64,000 nucleotides of DNA from Psychroserpens sp. NJDZ02 (GTDB taxonomy: Bacteria > Bacteroidota > Bacteroidia > Flavobacteriales > Flavobacteriaceae): the NCBI RefSeq assembly GCF_004843725.1, contig NZ_CP039451.1, positions 1,796,501-1,860,500 of the forward strand, written 5' to 3'. The notes beneath the pieces are model-generated. The model did no database searches and was not told the origin of the DNA. It worked only from the letters and a program-made list of their open reading frames with translations. The translations under genes and the position numbers were made by a program. Each line of letters opens with the position of its first letter. Position 1 is the first letter of the stretch. Positions 19,365-27,264 of this stretch are shown piece by piece.

Positions 19365-19991
19365 ATGAAAGCACATACAAGAGAAACTCAGTCAACAATG
19401 ACTCCAGATAAAGCGATACAATTTTTAGTCGAAGGTAATGGAAGGTTTCAAAATAATTTAAAAGCAAACCGTAACCTTTTAGAGCAAGTTAATGATACAA
19501 GTGAAGGGCAGTTTCCATTTGCTACAATATTAAGCTGTATAGACTCTCGTGTCTCTGCAGAGTTGGTTTTTGATCAGGGTTTAGGTGATGTTTTTAGTGT
19601 GCGTATAGCGGGTAATTTTGTAAACGAAGACATCTTAGGGAGTATGGAGTTTGCTAGTAAATTAGCAGGAACTAAAGTAATTGTGGTTTTAGGTCACACA
19701 AGTTGTGGTGCTATTAAAGGGGCTTGTGATCACGTAGAAATGGGTAATCTTACTAAGTTAATCCAGAAAATTACTCCTGCTGTAAATGCAGTATCAGAAC
19801 CTAAAGATGAAAGTTTACGTACGTCTAAAAATTTAGCTTTTGTAGATGAAGTTTCAAAGAAAAATGTCGAGTTAACGATGGACCGTATTCATGCTGAAAG
19901 TCCAATTTTAACAGAAATGGAAAAGAGTGGTGAAATTAAAATTGTTGGTGCTATGTATGATATTAATACAGGAGCAGTATCGTTTTATTAG
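19365..19991 (+). CDS. Beta-class carbonic anhydrase (first of two)
   Basis: This 208-residue zinc enzyme interconverts CO2 and bicarbonate. The ligand and catalytic residues are visible: Cys58-x-Asp60-x-Arg62 (CIDSR) and His111-x2-Cys114 (HTSC). It has the normal beta-CA length and no signal peptide, so it is cytoplasmic. It follows a SulP transporter and a Usp-like gene, a layout expected if the transporter imports bicarbonate. Confidence 0.93.
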   Translation: MKAHTRETQSTMTPDKAIQFLVEGNGRFQNNLKANRNLLEQVNDTSEGQFPFATILSCIDSRVSAELVFDQGLGDVFSVRIAGNFVNEDILGSMEFASKLAGTKVIVVLGHTSCGAIKGACDHVEMGNLTKLIQKITPAVNAVSEPKDESLRTSKNLAFVDEVSKKNVELTMDRIHAESPILTEMEKSGEIKIVGAMYDINTGAVSFY

Positions 19992-20003
19992 TAGCATACT
20001 TGG

Positions 20004-20687
20004 ATGAGAATGAGGAAATTGAAAAAGAAAAATATAATCGCAACACTAGCACTATCGCTGGTGTTGCCTTTTTATGGGCTAAGCCAGGATAGCAGTTTAG
20101 GAAACTGGCTGATCTATATTGGTAGTAAAGATCTTAAAAATGGTTGGAACATTCATAATGAAGTCCAATACAGAAACTATGATGCTATTGGCGATTTAGA
20201 ACAATTGTTGTTAAGAATAGGATTAGGTTATAATTTAACCGAAAACAATAACAACTTGTTATTAGGTTATGGTTACATTCTCTCTGAAAACTATGTGGGT
20301 AATACGCACGAGAAAGTGTCGGTAAATGAACATCGAATTTTTCAACAATTTACCACAAAACAAAACTTAGGGAAACTAAGTTTAAGTCATCGATACAGGT
20401 TTGAACAACGTTTTGTAGAAGCCGATTTCAAGATGCGTTTTAGGTATTTTTTAGGCTTGAAAATTCCACTTCAAAATAATGCAGATGGTAATAATCCATT
20501 GTATCTTTCAGCTTATAATGAGATTTTTTTAAACACTAAAAGCTCAATATTTGATAGAAACAGGATGTATGGAGGTTTCGGGTATCAGTTTTCGAAGCAA
20601 TTACGATTAGAATTAGGGTATATGAATCAGTTTTTTGAAACAACTAGTAGAGATCAAATTAACATCATGGCTTTTGTTAATTTTTAA
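20004..20687 (+). CDS. DUF2490 family outer-membrane-like protein
   Basis: The 227-residue protein has a signal peptide (to about residue 28, YGLSQD) and alternating aromatic/polar beta strands (GNWLIYIGSK, GWNIHNEVQYRNY, LLLGYGYI) ending in an aromatic residue (MAFVNF), as expected for a small outer-membrane beta-barrel. DUF2490 proteins have no assigned function. It lies 12 bp after the first carbonic anhydrase and ends the first half of this cluster. Confidence 0.8.
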   Translation: MRMRKLKKKNIIATLALSLVLPFYGLSQDSSLGNWLIYIGSKDLKNGWNIHNEVQYRNYDAIGDLEQLLLRIGLGYNLTENNNNLLLGYGYILSENYVGNTHEKVSVNEHRIFQQFTTKQNLGKLSLSHRYRFEQRFVEADFKMRFRYFLGLKIPLQNNADGNNPLYLSAYNEIFLNTKSSIFDRNRMYGGFGYQFSKQLRLELGYMNQFFETTSRDQINIMAFVNF

Positions 20688-20792
20688 ACAAGTCTACGCT
20701 TATAATTTACTGTTAATTAAGGGGTAGTACAAGAATCTAAATTTTTATTATTTAGAAAAAATGTTAATTTAGTATAAAATAATTTTAGGACT

Positions 20793-22655
20793 ATGAAGAA
20801 GTTTTTTGCCAATTTTAAAGGAGACGCATTTGGTGGTATAACAGCAGGTATTGTTGCCTTGCCTTTAGCATTAGCATTTGGTGTTTCGTCTGGTTTAGGA
20901 CCTAGTGCAGGTCTGTATGGTGCTATTTTTATCAGTTTTTTTGCCGCTTTTTTTGGTGGTACTCCAACCCAAATCTCTGGGCCAACAGCTCCAATGACGG
21001 CAGTTAGTATGGTGGTAATTGCTGGTATTATTGCAACTCACGATGGCGATGTCACTAAAGCTTTACCATATATTCTTTCTGTATTTTTATTAGCTGGATT
21101 AGTTCAAGTTGGATTAGGGATATTAGGTTTTGGTAAGTACATTAAATACATACCTTATCCTGTTGTGTCTGGTTTTATGACGGCTATTGGTGTAATTATA
21201 TTAGTCACTCAGATATTGCCATCAATTGGTTATTATCCAAAAGAAGATACAGAATATGTTGCGCAGTTTAAGCCGCAAGCAGAAGAGTTGATTTTACAAA
21301 ATATATTAAAAGAAGAAGCTGGAGAAGGTGTTCTGGTTTTAGAGAATTTTAAAGAAACCATTAAAAAAGCAGGGGATTTACAACAAGACGATATTGATAA
21401 AGAATCTAAAACGTTAGCAAAAGCTGAAGCATCTGGGGTTTTAGGGACATTAAAAGTGTTACCAAGAGCTTTACAGCAAATTAATTGGTTAGAAATAGCT
21501 CTAGCGTTGTCAACCATTTTTATAGTTTATGGTTTTAAAAAAATAACAACTAAAATACCAAGTGCTTTGGTTGCATTAATCGTTGTTTCTGGTGTCGCTT
21601 ATGGTTTTAAGTTAGGGTATCGGACAATAGAAGAAATCCCTTTGGGTCTGCCAAAACCTAACCTCGAGATTTTTACACGTTTTGACTTAGCAAGTGTTAC
21701 ACCTTATATTTTTACAGCGATTACTTTAGCGCTTTTAGGTGCGATAGATTCGTTGCTAACTAGTGTGGTTGCGGATAATATGACTAAAACAAAACACAAT
21801 CCAAATAAAGAATTAATAGGTCAAGGTATAGGTAATAGTATCGCTTCTATTTTTGGAGGTCTTCCTGGTGCAGGTGCAACGATTAGAACTGTTGTAAATA
21901 TTAATGCTGGTGGACGCACGCGTTTGTCTGGTATGATCGCTTCTGTCATGCTGTTATTTATTTTGTTAGCTATTGGTCCAATAGCTTCAAAAATTCCGGC
22001 TGCAGTTTTAGCGGGTATATTAATTACAGTAGGTATTGGTGTCATGGATTATAAAGGCTTAAAGGCTATTCCGTCATTACCAAAAGACATGAAAATTGGA
22101 CCCATCAAACTCAGTTCGGAAGTGCTTATCATGTTAATCGTGTTAGTTTTATCAAGTACATGGGATTTAATATATGCGGTAGGAATTGGTTTAGTAATTG
22201 CCTCGTTGTTATTCATGAAAAAAATTGGAGATTTAACAGCCCAAAGCTCGGATGTTAAACCGTTAAAAGAAGAAGCGTGGTCGGACGAAGTTGACTTTCC
22301 TGATGCGTTGGAAGAAGAAGTCTTTATAAAGCATATTAAAGGCCCTTTGTTTTTTGGGTCTACTTCAGATTTTCAACAACTAGCAAAGCAAATACCAAGT
22401 ACAGCAAGAACTGTTGTTGTTAGATTAGGACGTATGCCGTACATGGATCAATCTGGTTTATATGCAATGGAGGATGTGTTGGTTGACTTAAAAAAGCAAA
22501 ACATGGACGTCTTGTTTGTTAATCTATTAACGCAACCAAGATATATGATGGAGCGTATTGATATCATTCCTGATTTAATTCCAAAAGAACATATTTTTGA
22601 AGATTTTAATTCCTGCTTACAATGGGTTAAGGATAATGTGAAAGACCAATTTTAA
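20793..22655 (+). CDS. Second SulP-family anion transporter with STAS domain and large loop insertion
   Basis: The 620-residue SulP protein starts with FKGDAFGGITAGIVALPLALAFGVSSGLG and has a C-terminal STAS domain (about 505-610, VVVRLGRMPYMDQSG). Unlike the first SulP, it carries an extra hydrophilic segment of roughly 80 residues (about 150-230), rich in Glu and Lys, between two spans. The BicA bicarbonate transporter of cyanobacteria is in this family, and the carbonic anhydrase gene 11 bp downstream supports bicarbonate transport here. It may be Na+-driven, but no ion site can be assigned by eye. Confidence 0.88.
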   Translation: MKKFFANFKGDAFGGITAGIVALPLALAFGVSSGLGPSAGLYGAIFISFFAAFFGGTPTQISGPTAPMTAVSMVVIAGIIATHDGDVTKALPYILSVFLLAGLVQVGLGILGFGKYIKYIPYPVVSGFMTAIGVIILVTQILPSIGYYPKEDTEYVAQFKPQAEELILQNILKEEAGEGVLVLENFKETIKKAGDLQQDDIDKESKTLAKAEASGVLGTLKVLPRALQQINWLEIALALSTIFIVYGFKKITTKIPSALVALIVVSGVAYGFKLGYRTIEEIPLGLPKPNLEIFTRFDLASVTPYIFTAITLALLGAIDSLLTSVVADNMTKTKHNPNKELIGQGIGNSIASIFGGLPGAGATIRTVVNINAGGRTRLSGMIASVMLLFILLAIGPIASKIPAAVLAGILITVGIGVMDYKGLKAIPSLPKDMKIGPIKLSSEVLIMLIVLVLSSTWDLIYAVGIGLVIASLLFMKKIGDLTAQSSDVKPLKEEAWSDEVDFPDALEEEVFIKHIKGPLFFGSTSDFQQLAKQIPSTARTVVVRLGRMPYMDQSGLYAMEDVLVDLKKQNMDVLFVNLLTQPRYMMERIDIIPDLIPKEHIFEDFNSCLQWVKDNVKDQF

Positions 22656-22666
22656 ATAACTGTCTT

Positions 22667-23293
22667 ATGGATATTAAAAAAGTGTTTGATAACAACGATA
22701 AATTTGTTAAGACAAAATTAGCTATAGATAAGGACTATTTTGAAAACCTAGGTAAAGGTCAAAGTCCCGAATTACTTTATATTGGCTGTAGTGATAGTCG
22801 TGTAACAGCCGAAGATTTAATGGGATTAGGTCCAGGCGAAGTGTTTGTGCATCGTAACATTGCAAACATGGTTTCTGGTAATGACTTAAGCGCTATGTCT
22901 GTTGTGGAATATGCGGTAGTACACCTTAAAGTTAATCATGTTGTCGTTTGTGGACACTATGCTTGTGGAGGAGTCAAAGCGGCGATGCAATCTGCAGATT
23001 TAGGTATTTTAAATTCTTGGTTACGTAATATCCGTGATGTGTATCGCATACACAAAGACGAATTAAATGCCATTAAAGACGAAGAGAAAAAGTATGACCG
23101 TTTGGTTGAGCTTAACGTTAAAGAGCAATGTGTTAACTTGTTAAAAACAGCAGCAGTACAAAAAGCCTATAGAGATAGAGATTTAAAAGTACACGGTTGG
23201 GTATTTAATGTGCATACGGGTAAGTTAATTGACTTAAAAATAGATTTTGATCACTATTTAGAAGACATTATGGAAATCTATCACTTAGATTAA
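22667..23293 (+). CDS. Beta-class carbonic anhydrase (second of two)
   Basis: The 208-residue enzyme has Cys41-x-Asp43-x-Arg45 (CSDSR) and His97-x2-Cys100 (HYAC) as zinc ligands and catalytic dyad. It resembles the Can/CynT housekeeping type and differs clearly from the other copy in the cluster, so the two are not a recent duplication. It is the last gene of the SulP cluster and ends 3 bp before the convergent cvpA stop. Confidence 0.93.
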   Translation: MDIKKVFDNNDKFVKTKLAIDKDYFENLGKGQSPELLYIGCSDSRVTAEDLMGLGPGEVFVHRNIANMVSGNDLSAMSVVEYAVVHLKVNHVVVCGHYACGGVKAAMQSADLGILNSWLRNIRDVYRIHKDELNAIKDEEKKYDRLVELNVKEQCVNLLKTAAVQKAYRDRDLKVHGWVFNVHTGKLIDLKIDFDHYLEDIMEIYHLD

Positions 23294-23296
23294 TCC

Positions 23297-23851
23297 TTAA
23301 GCTTCAGACTCGTCAGTAGGTTCAGCAGGATCAATAATTTGATCGTCTTCGTTTTCTTCGTTGTCCTCATCAGACTTAATAATACTAGGAAATATCATTG
23401 GCGCCAAAGATTTTACGGGCGCATATAACATAGAATCCTCAATATCCTCATCCTGAACAAATGGAATGGCGTTATTCATTTTATCAAAAACAATTAATAA
23501 AACACTTAAAATCAAACCTATTTTAAGTGCGCCAAACAAAGCGCCTAGTAGTTTGTTTAAAATTCCTAAAGAAGCAAAATCTGCTAACTTTGTTAGTGCT
23601 TTTCCGGCTAAACTAATCACCAGAATAATAATCACAAAAGTTATAGCAAACGCAGTCGTGTTAATTGTTTTCTCGTTCCAAGAGGTTTTATCCATTAAAA
23701 ATTCGGCAGCAAAATAGCTAAAATGAATAGCACCATAAACACCAGCAATTAATGCTACAATCGATGCTAGCTCAACAAAAAGTCCCTTAAACAATCCGCG
23801 AACTAAACCAAATAATAGTAAAGCACCTAAAACAATATCAATTACAGCCAT
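23297..23851 (-). CDS. cvpA: CvpA family membrane protein
   Basis: This 184-residue protein has four membrane spans (about 2-22, 28-48, 65-85 and 105-125) and a very acidic C-terminal tail (DNEENEDD), which is common in Bacteroidota CvpA proteins. In enterobacteria CvpA is needed for colicin V production and envelope homeostasis. It is transcribed divergently from the next gene, with closely spaced promoter elements. Confidence 0.85.
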   Translation of the reverse strand: MAVIDIVLGALLLFGLVRGLFKGLFVELASIVALIAGVYGAIHFSYFAAEFLMDKTSWNEKTINTTAFAITFVIIILVISLAGKALTKLADFASLGILNKLLGALFGALKIGLILSVLLIVFDKMNNAIPFVQDEDIEDSMLYAPVKSLAPMIFPSIIKSDEDNEENEDDQIIDPAEPTDESEA

Positions 23852-23867
23852 AAAGTTAGATTTTAGG

Positions 23868-23886
23868 CAAATATAAATTAACTTTG
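23868..23886. promoter_or_regulatory. Divergent -7 promoter elements for cvpA and the small conserved gene
   Basis: On the minus strand TATATTTG lies 16 bp before the cvpA start. On the plus strand TAACTTTG lies 16 bp before the next start. Both match TAnnTTTG and are separated by only 3 bp, so two polymerases could not occupy them at once. Confidence 0.6.
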
Positions 23887-23902
23887 CGACTTTAAAATTA
23901 TT

Positions 23903-24259
23903 ATGGCAAGAGACGAACAGTTAAAAGAGAGATGGCAGGAGATAGTGACTAAGCTATCCAACCAATTTGCAGACGGAGACACACTAGACTTAGATGCAAT
24001 AATTTATTTAATTGGCGTGCAAGAGTTAGGACAGTTGGAGCGCACATTTAAAAAGGATCACAAACTAGATTTAATGCACATTGCAATCTGTAAATTGTTG
24101 GTGCCTTACGGGTATTATGAATTTGAGTTTGTAGATGAAGATGGCTGGCCACACTATAAAACGATAGGAGAATTACCAAACCTAAAGGCAGGAGAACAAA
24201 GTGTTTTAATGAAAGAAGCAATCGTTAATTACTTTTTGGAAACCCAATATATTAAATAA
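23903..24259 (+). CDS. Conserved small cytoplasmic protein, unknown function
   Basis: The 118-residue protein starts MARDEQLKERW and is all soluble, with a LIGVQELGQLERTFKKDHK helix and a YGYYEFEFVDEDGWPHY segment. I recognise it only as a conserved flavobacterial protein often found next to pheS and cvpA. No motif suggests an enzyme activity. A -7 element sits just upstream. Confidence 0.7.
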   Translation: MARDEQLKERWQEIVTKLSNQFADGDTLDLDAIIYLIGVQELGQLERTFKKDHKLDLMHIAICKLLVPYGYYEFEFVDEDGWPHYKTIGELPNLKAGEQSVLMKEAIVNYFLETQYIK

Positions 24260-24261
24260 TT

Positions 24262-24360
24262 TTTGGGCGTTACCACAAGGGTCGCGCTATCGGCAGTCGC
24301 TTTTAATTTGCTTTTTGGCAAATAAAAGAGCTTCAACAAATGCCTCCATCGCTAACGCAA
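24262..24360 (+). repeat. Interspersed intergenic repeat, copy 1
   Basis: A stretch of about 99 bp begins TTTGGGCGTTACC, continues AAGGGTCGCGCT and ends ATCGCTAACGCAA. A second copy in opposite orientation starts near 45402 and matches at both ends and at the TCGCGCT block. I recall very similar GGGCGTTACC...CCCTAACGC elements between genes in many Flavobacteriaceae. Whether it is an RNA, a transposable unit or a structural element is unknown. Confidence 0.65.
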
Positions 24361-24376
24361 ATCACGATAAAATTCA

Positions 24377-24384
24377 TAAATTTG
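24377..24384 (+). promoter_or_regulatory. -7 promoter element of pheS (TAAATTTG)
   Basis: TAAATTTG fits TAnnTTTG and ends 18 bp before the pheS ATG, directly after the intergenic repeat. Confidence 0.6.
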
Positions 24385-24402
24385 CCAATCATTTAGAAGA
24401 TT

Positions 24403-25422
24403 ATGATAGATAAGATAAAAGAACTTATAGCAGAAGCAGACGCCTTTAAAGCACAAACCAAAGAAGAGGTTGAAGCGTTTCGTATAAAATATTTAGGGTC
24501 CAAAGGATTGTTAAAAGAATTCTATGGAGAGCTTAAAAATGTCGCAAACGACCAAAAAAAGGAATTTGGCCAGATTATTAATACGCTTAAAAATACAGCT
24601 CAAGATAAAGTAAACACTTTAAAAGAAGAATTTGAAAGTAATACTGAAGACAAAGGTACCAGTGGGGATTTATCAAGGCCAGGAGAGCCAATAACTATTG
24701 GATCACGTCACCCAATATCTATCGTAAAAAATCAAATCATCGATATCTTTTCTAATATTGGATTTAATGTTAGCGAAGGTCCAGAAATAGAAGACGATTG
24801 GCACAACTTTACAGCACTTAACTTACCAGAATACCATCCAGCAAGAGACATGCAGGATACCTTTTTTGTGCAAACCAATCCGGATATCTTATTACGTACG
24901 CATACTAGTTCTGTACAAGTACGTTATATGGAAAATAACCAACCACCAATACGTACAATATCACCAGGCCGTGTGTATCGTAACGAAGCAATATCTGCAC
25001 GATCTCATTGTTTCTTTCATCAAGTGGAAGGGTTGTATATAGATAAAGATGTCAGTTTTGCAGACCTAAAACAAACCTTACAATACTTTACAACAGAGCT
25101 TTTCGGGAAATCTAAAATTAGATTGCGTCCGTCATACTTCCCGTTTACAGAGCCAAGTGCCGAGATAGATGTGTATTGGGGATTAGAAACAGAAACTGAT
25201 CACAAAATCACCAAAGGTACTGGTTGGTTAGAGATTGGAGGTTGTGGTATGGTGGATCCTAATGTCTTAACCAATTGTGGTATTGATGCAGAAGAATATT
25301 CTGGATTTGCTTTTGGTGTAGGTATCGATCGTATAGCAATGTTATTGCATCAAATTAGCGATATACGTTTATTAAGTGAAAACAATGTTAGATTTTTAGA
25401 GCAATTTAAATCAGCCTTATAG
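24403..25422 (+). CDS. pheS: Phenylalanine-tRNA ligase alpha subunit
   Basis: The 339-residue PheS has an N-terminal coiled coil (about 1-90) and the class II catalytic core: motif 2 GRVYRNEAISARSHCFFHQVEGL and motif 3 GFAFGVGIDRIAML. It pairs with PheT, which is not in the window, to charge tRNA-Phe. Length is normal. It is followed by a strong terminator, so pheT is not co-transcribed here. Confidence 0.96.
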   Translation: MIDKIKELIAEADAFKAQTKEEVEAFRIKYLGSKGLLKEFYGELKNVANDQKKEFGQIINTLKNTAQDKVNTLKEEFESNTEDKGTSGDLSRPGEPITIGSRHPISIVKNQIIDIFSNIGFNVSEGPEIEDDWHNFTALNLPEYHPARDMQDTFFVQTNPDILLRTHTSSVQVRYMENNQPPIRTISPGRVYRNEAISARSHCFFHQVEGLYIDKDVSFADLKQTLQYFTTELFGKSKIRLRPSYFPFTEPSAEIDVYWGLETETDHKITKGTGWLEIGGCGMVDPNVLTNCGIDAEEYSGFAFGVGIDRIAMLLHQISDIRLLSENNVRFLEQFKSAL

Positions 25423-25448
25423 TCTAAACCTCAATATTATATACTTTA

Positions 25449-25478
25449 AAAGCCAACTGTTAATAGTTGGCTTTTTTA
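25449..25478 (+). terminator. Rho-independent terminator after pheS
   Basis: AAAGCCAACT pairs perfectly with AGTTGGCTTT around a short loop and is followed by T6. Confidence 0.9.
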
Positions 25479-25500
25479 TTTAACAACATTTTAACTTCGG

Positions 25501-25536
25501 TTAGTTCGGTTAGTTCCGAACTAATCTATAGATTTG
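25501..25536 (+). promoter_or_regulatory. Operator and promoter of the efflux operon
   Basis: TTAGTTC-C-GAACTAA is a perfect 15-bp palindrome, and an upstream direct copy TTAGTTCGG makes a nested repeat. A -7 element TAGATTTG follows 4 bp later. The palindrome therefore covers the spacer and -33 region. It is the best candidate binding site for the GbsR/MarR regulator encoded next, implying autoregulation and repression of the pump genes. Confidence 0.65.
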
Positions 25537-25596
25537 CAGAGCATATAGCATTAACAGATGCTATGTTCAAAATTTCAGAAATTAAATTGTTTAGAA

Positions 25597-26100
25597 ATGA
25601 AAGAAGAGATCTGCAAAGAAAAAATGGCGTTAGTGGAAAAACTAGGCGTGCATTTAGAAAATAGAGAGCAATTAGCTCCTGTGGCTGCTCGTATATTGGC
25701 TTATATAATTCTTACGGGTAAAAAAGGAACTACGTTTGAAGATATGGTAACCGTTTTATGCGCAAGTAAAAGTACTATCTCTACACACCTTAATCATTTA
25801 CAGGATTTAAACAAGATTCAATACTTCACAAAAACAGGAGATCGTAAAAAGTATTTTATAATTAAAAAAGATACTATTATTCAACATATTGATAAAATGG
25901 TAAGCCATTGGGACGAAGAACGAATAATACATTTAGAAATTAAAGATTATAAGGAGACTATTAATAACACTAAAATAGAAAAGGAAGATGAAAAATTTGA
26001 TTTAAACTTTCATGATGATTACATCAAATTTATAGACGAAGCTAGTGCTTCTATTAAAGATTTAAGAATAAAAATTACAGACAATCAATTCGATATTTAA
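25597..26100 (+). CDS. GbsR/MarR-type winged-helix regulator of the RND pump
   Basis: The roughly 167-residue protein has a winged helix (about 25-95) with ARILAYIILTG, ASKSTISTHLNHLQDL (recognition helix) and KKYFIIKKD (wing), followed by a helical dimerisation part. It matches the GbsR family of MarR-like proteins. The frame is open 13 codons further upstream, but MKEEICKEKMALVEKLG is the normal N-terminus. It is 12 bp from the adaptor gene, so regulator and pump form one operon behind a palindromic operator. Confidence 0.85.
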   Translation: MKEEICKEKMALVEKLGVHLENREQLAPVAARILAYIILTGKKGTTFEDMVTVLCASKSTISTHLNHLQDLNKIQYFTKTGDRKKYFIIKKDTIIQHIDKMVSHWDEERIIHLEIKDYKETINNTKIEKEDEKFDLNFHDDYIKFIDEASASIKDLRIKITDNQFDI

Positions 26101-26112
26101 ACTAAGTAAAAA

Positions 26113-27243
26113 ATGAAACATAATAAAATAGTAACGTTACTTGCACTGAGTGTGTTTTTAGTCATTTTAAGTTGTGGTAAAAAACAAGAAGCTCCTGCGG
26201 CAGCTCAAGCGCCAGCTTCACCTTTTCCTGTGACACAACTACAAACTAAAACCGTAACTGGTTTTAAAGCATATCCAACAAATTTAGAAGGTATAGTTAA
26301 TAGTGATGTAAGAGCAAAAGTCTCTGGTTATATCCAAAAAGTAATGGTTGACGAAGGTCAAAAAGTACGTAAGGGTCAGGTGTTATTTAAATTAGAAACA
26401 CAGTCTTTAAATCAAGATGCTGGAGCAGCAAAAGCGCGTGTTAATGCAGCGCAAGTGGAAGTTGATAAGTTAGTTCCATTAGTACAAAAAAATATTATTA
26501 GTCCTGTGCAGCTAGAAACAGCAAAAGCTAATTTGGCACAAGTAAAAGCTAGTTATAGTAGTGTGTCTGCAAGTATTGGTTATGGTACAATAAGAAGTCA
26601 AGTGGATGGCTATGTTGGTGCTATTAATTATAGAGAAGGTGCTTTAGTGAGTCCTGCAGATCCAACGCCTTTAACTAGTGTAAGTGATATTAGTAAAGTC
26701 TATGCGTTTTTTAGTTTAAACGAAGCGCAATATTTAGACTTCTTGCAAAATGCAAAAGGTAAAAACTTAAAGGAGAAATTAGCTAATTACTCCGAAATCA
26801 ATTTGATTTTAGCAAACGGAAGTACCTATTCTGAAAAAGGTAAAATTGAAACAAGTACTGGACAAGTTAACAAAAACACAGGAACGGTAAGTTTAAGAGC
26901 AGTGTTTGATAACCCAAACCAATTATTAACGAATGGTAATAGTGGTACAATCCAAATTCCAACAGTGTATGAGAATGCAATTATTATTCCTCAGCAATCA
27001 ACATATGAGCAACAAGGGAATGTAATGGTTTTTAAAGTTGGCGAAGACAATAAAGTGGTGACTTCAATAGTGAAAATAAAAGCTACAATTGATAATTTAT
27101 ATGTTGTAGAGTCTGGAGTAGACTTGAAAGATAAGATTATTGTGTCTGGTGTTGGTAAATTAAGAGCTGGAATGACAATTGCCCCACAAGAAACATCATT
27201 TGAGGACGCTATTAAACCAGTAGCCGTATTATTTAAAAACTAG
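26113..27243 (+). CDS. RND efflux periplasmic adaptor (AcrA/MexA type) lipoprotein
   Basis: The 376-residue protein has a lipobox (VILSCGKK, Cys at about 21), a barrel-sandwich lipoyl domain split by an alpha hairpin (VSGYIQKVMVDEGQKVRKGQVLFKLE and its second half near YGTIRSQVDGYVGAINYREG), a beta-barrel and a membrane-proximal domain. It links the inner-membrane pump to the outer-membrane channel. It is second in the regulator-adaptor-pump-channel-TetR operon. Confidence 0.92.
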   Translation: MKHNKIVTLLALSVFLVILSCGKKQEAPAAAQAPASPFPVTQLQTKTVTGFKAYPTNLEGIVNSDVRAKVSGYIQKVMVDEGQKVRKGQVLFKLETQSLNQDAGAAKARVNAAQVEVDKLVPLVQKNIISPVQLETAKANLAQVKASYSSVSASIGYGTIRSQVDGYVGAINYREGALVSPADPTPLTSVSDISKVYAFFSLNEAQYLDFLQNAKGKNLKEKLANYSEINLILANGSTYSEKGKIETSTGQVNKNTGTVSLRAVFDNPNQLLTNGNSGTIQIPTVYENAIIIPQQSTYEQQGNVMVFKVGEDNKVVTSIVKIKATIDNLYVVESGVDLKDKIIVSGVGKLRAGMTIAPQETSFEDAIKPVAVLFKN

Positions 27244-27264
27244 TAACTAACAAATTTAATAGTC

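Noticed and set aside
25467-25664. Plus-strand ORF of 65 residues before the GbsR gene
   Set aside because: It crosses the pheS terminator, the palindromic operator and the -7 element, and overlaps the regulator in another frame.
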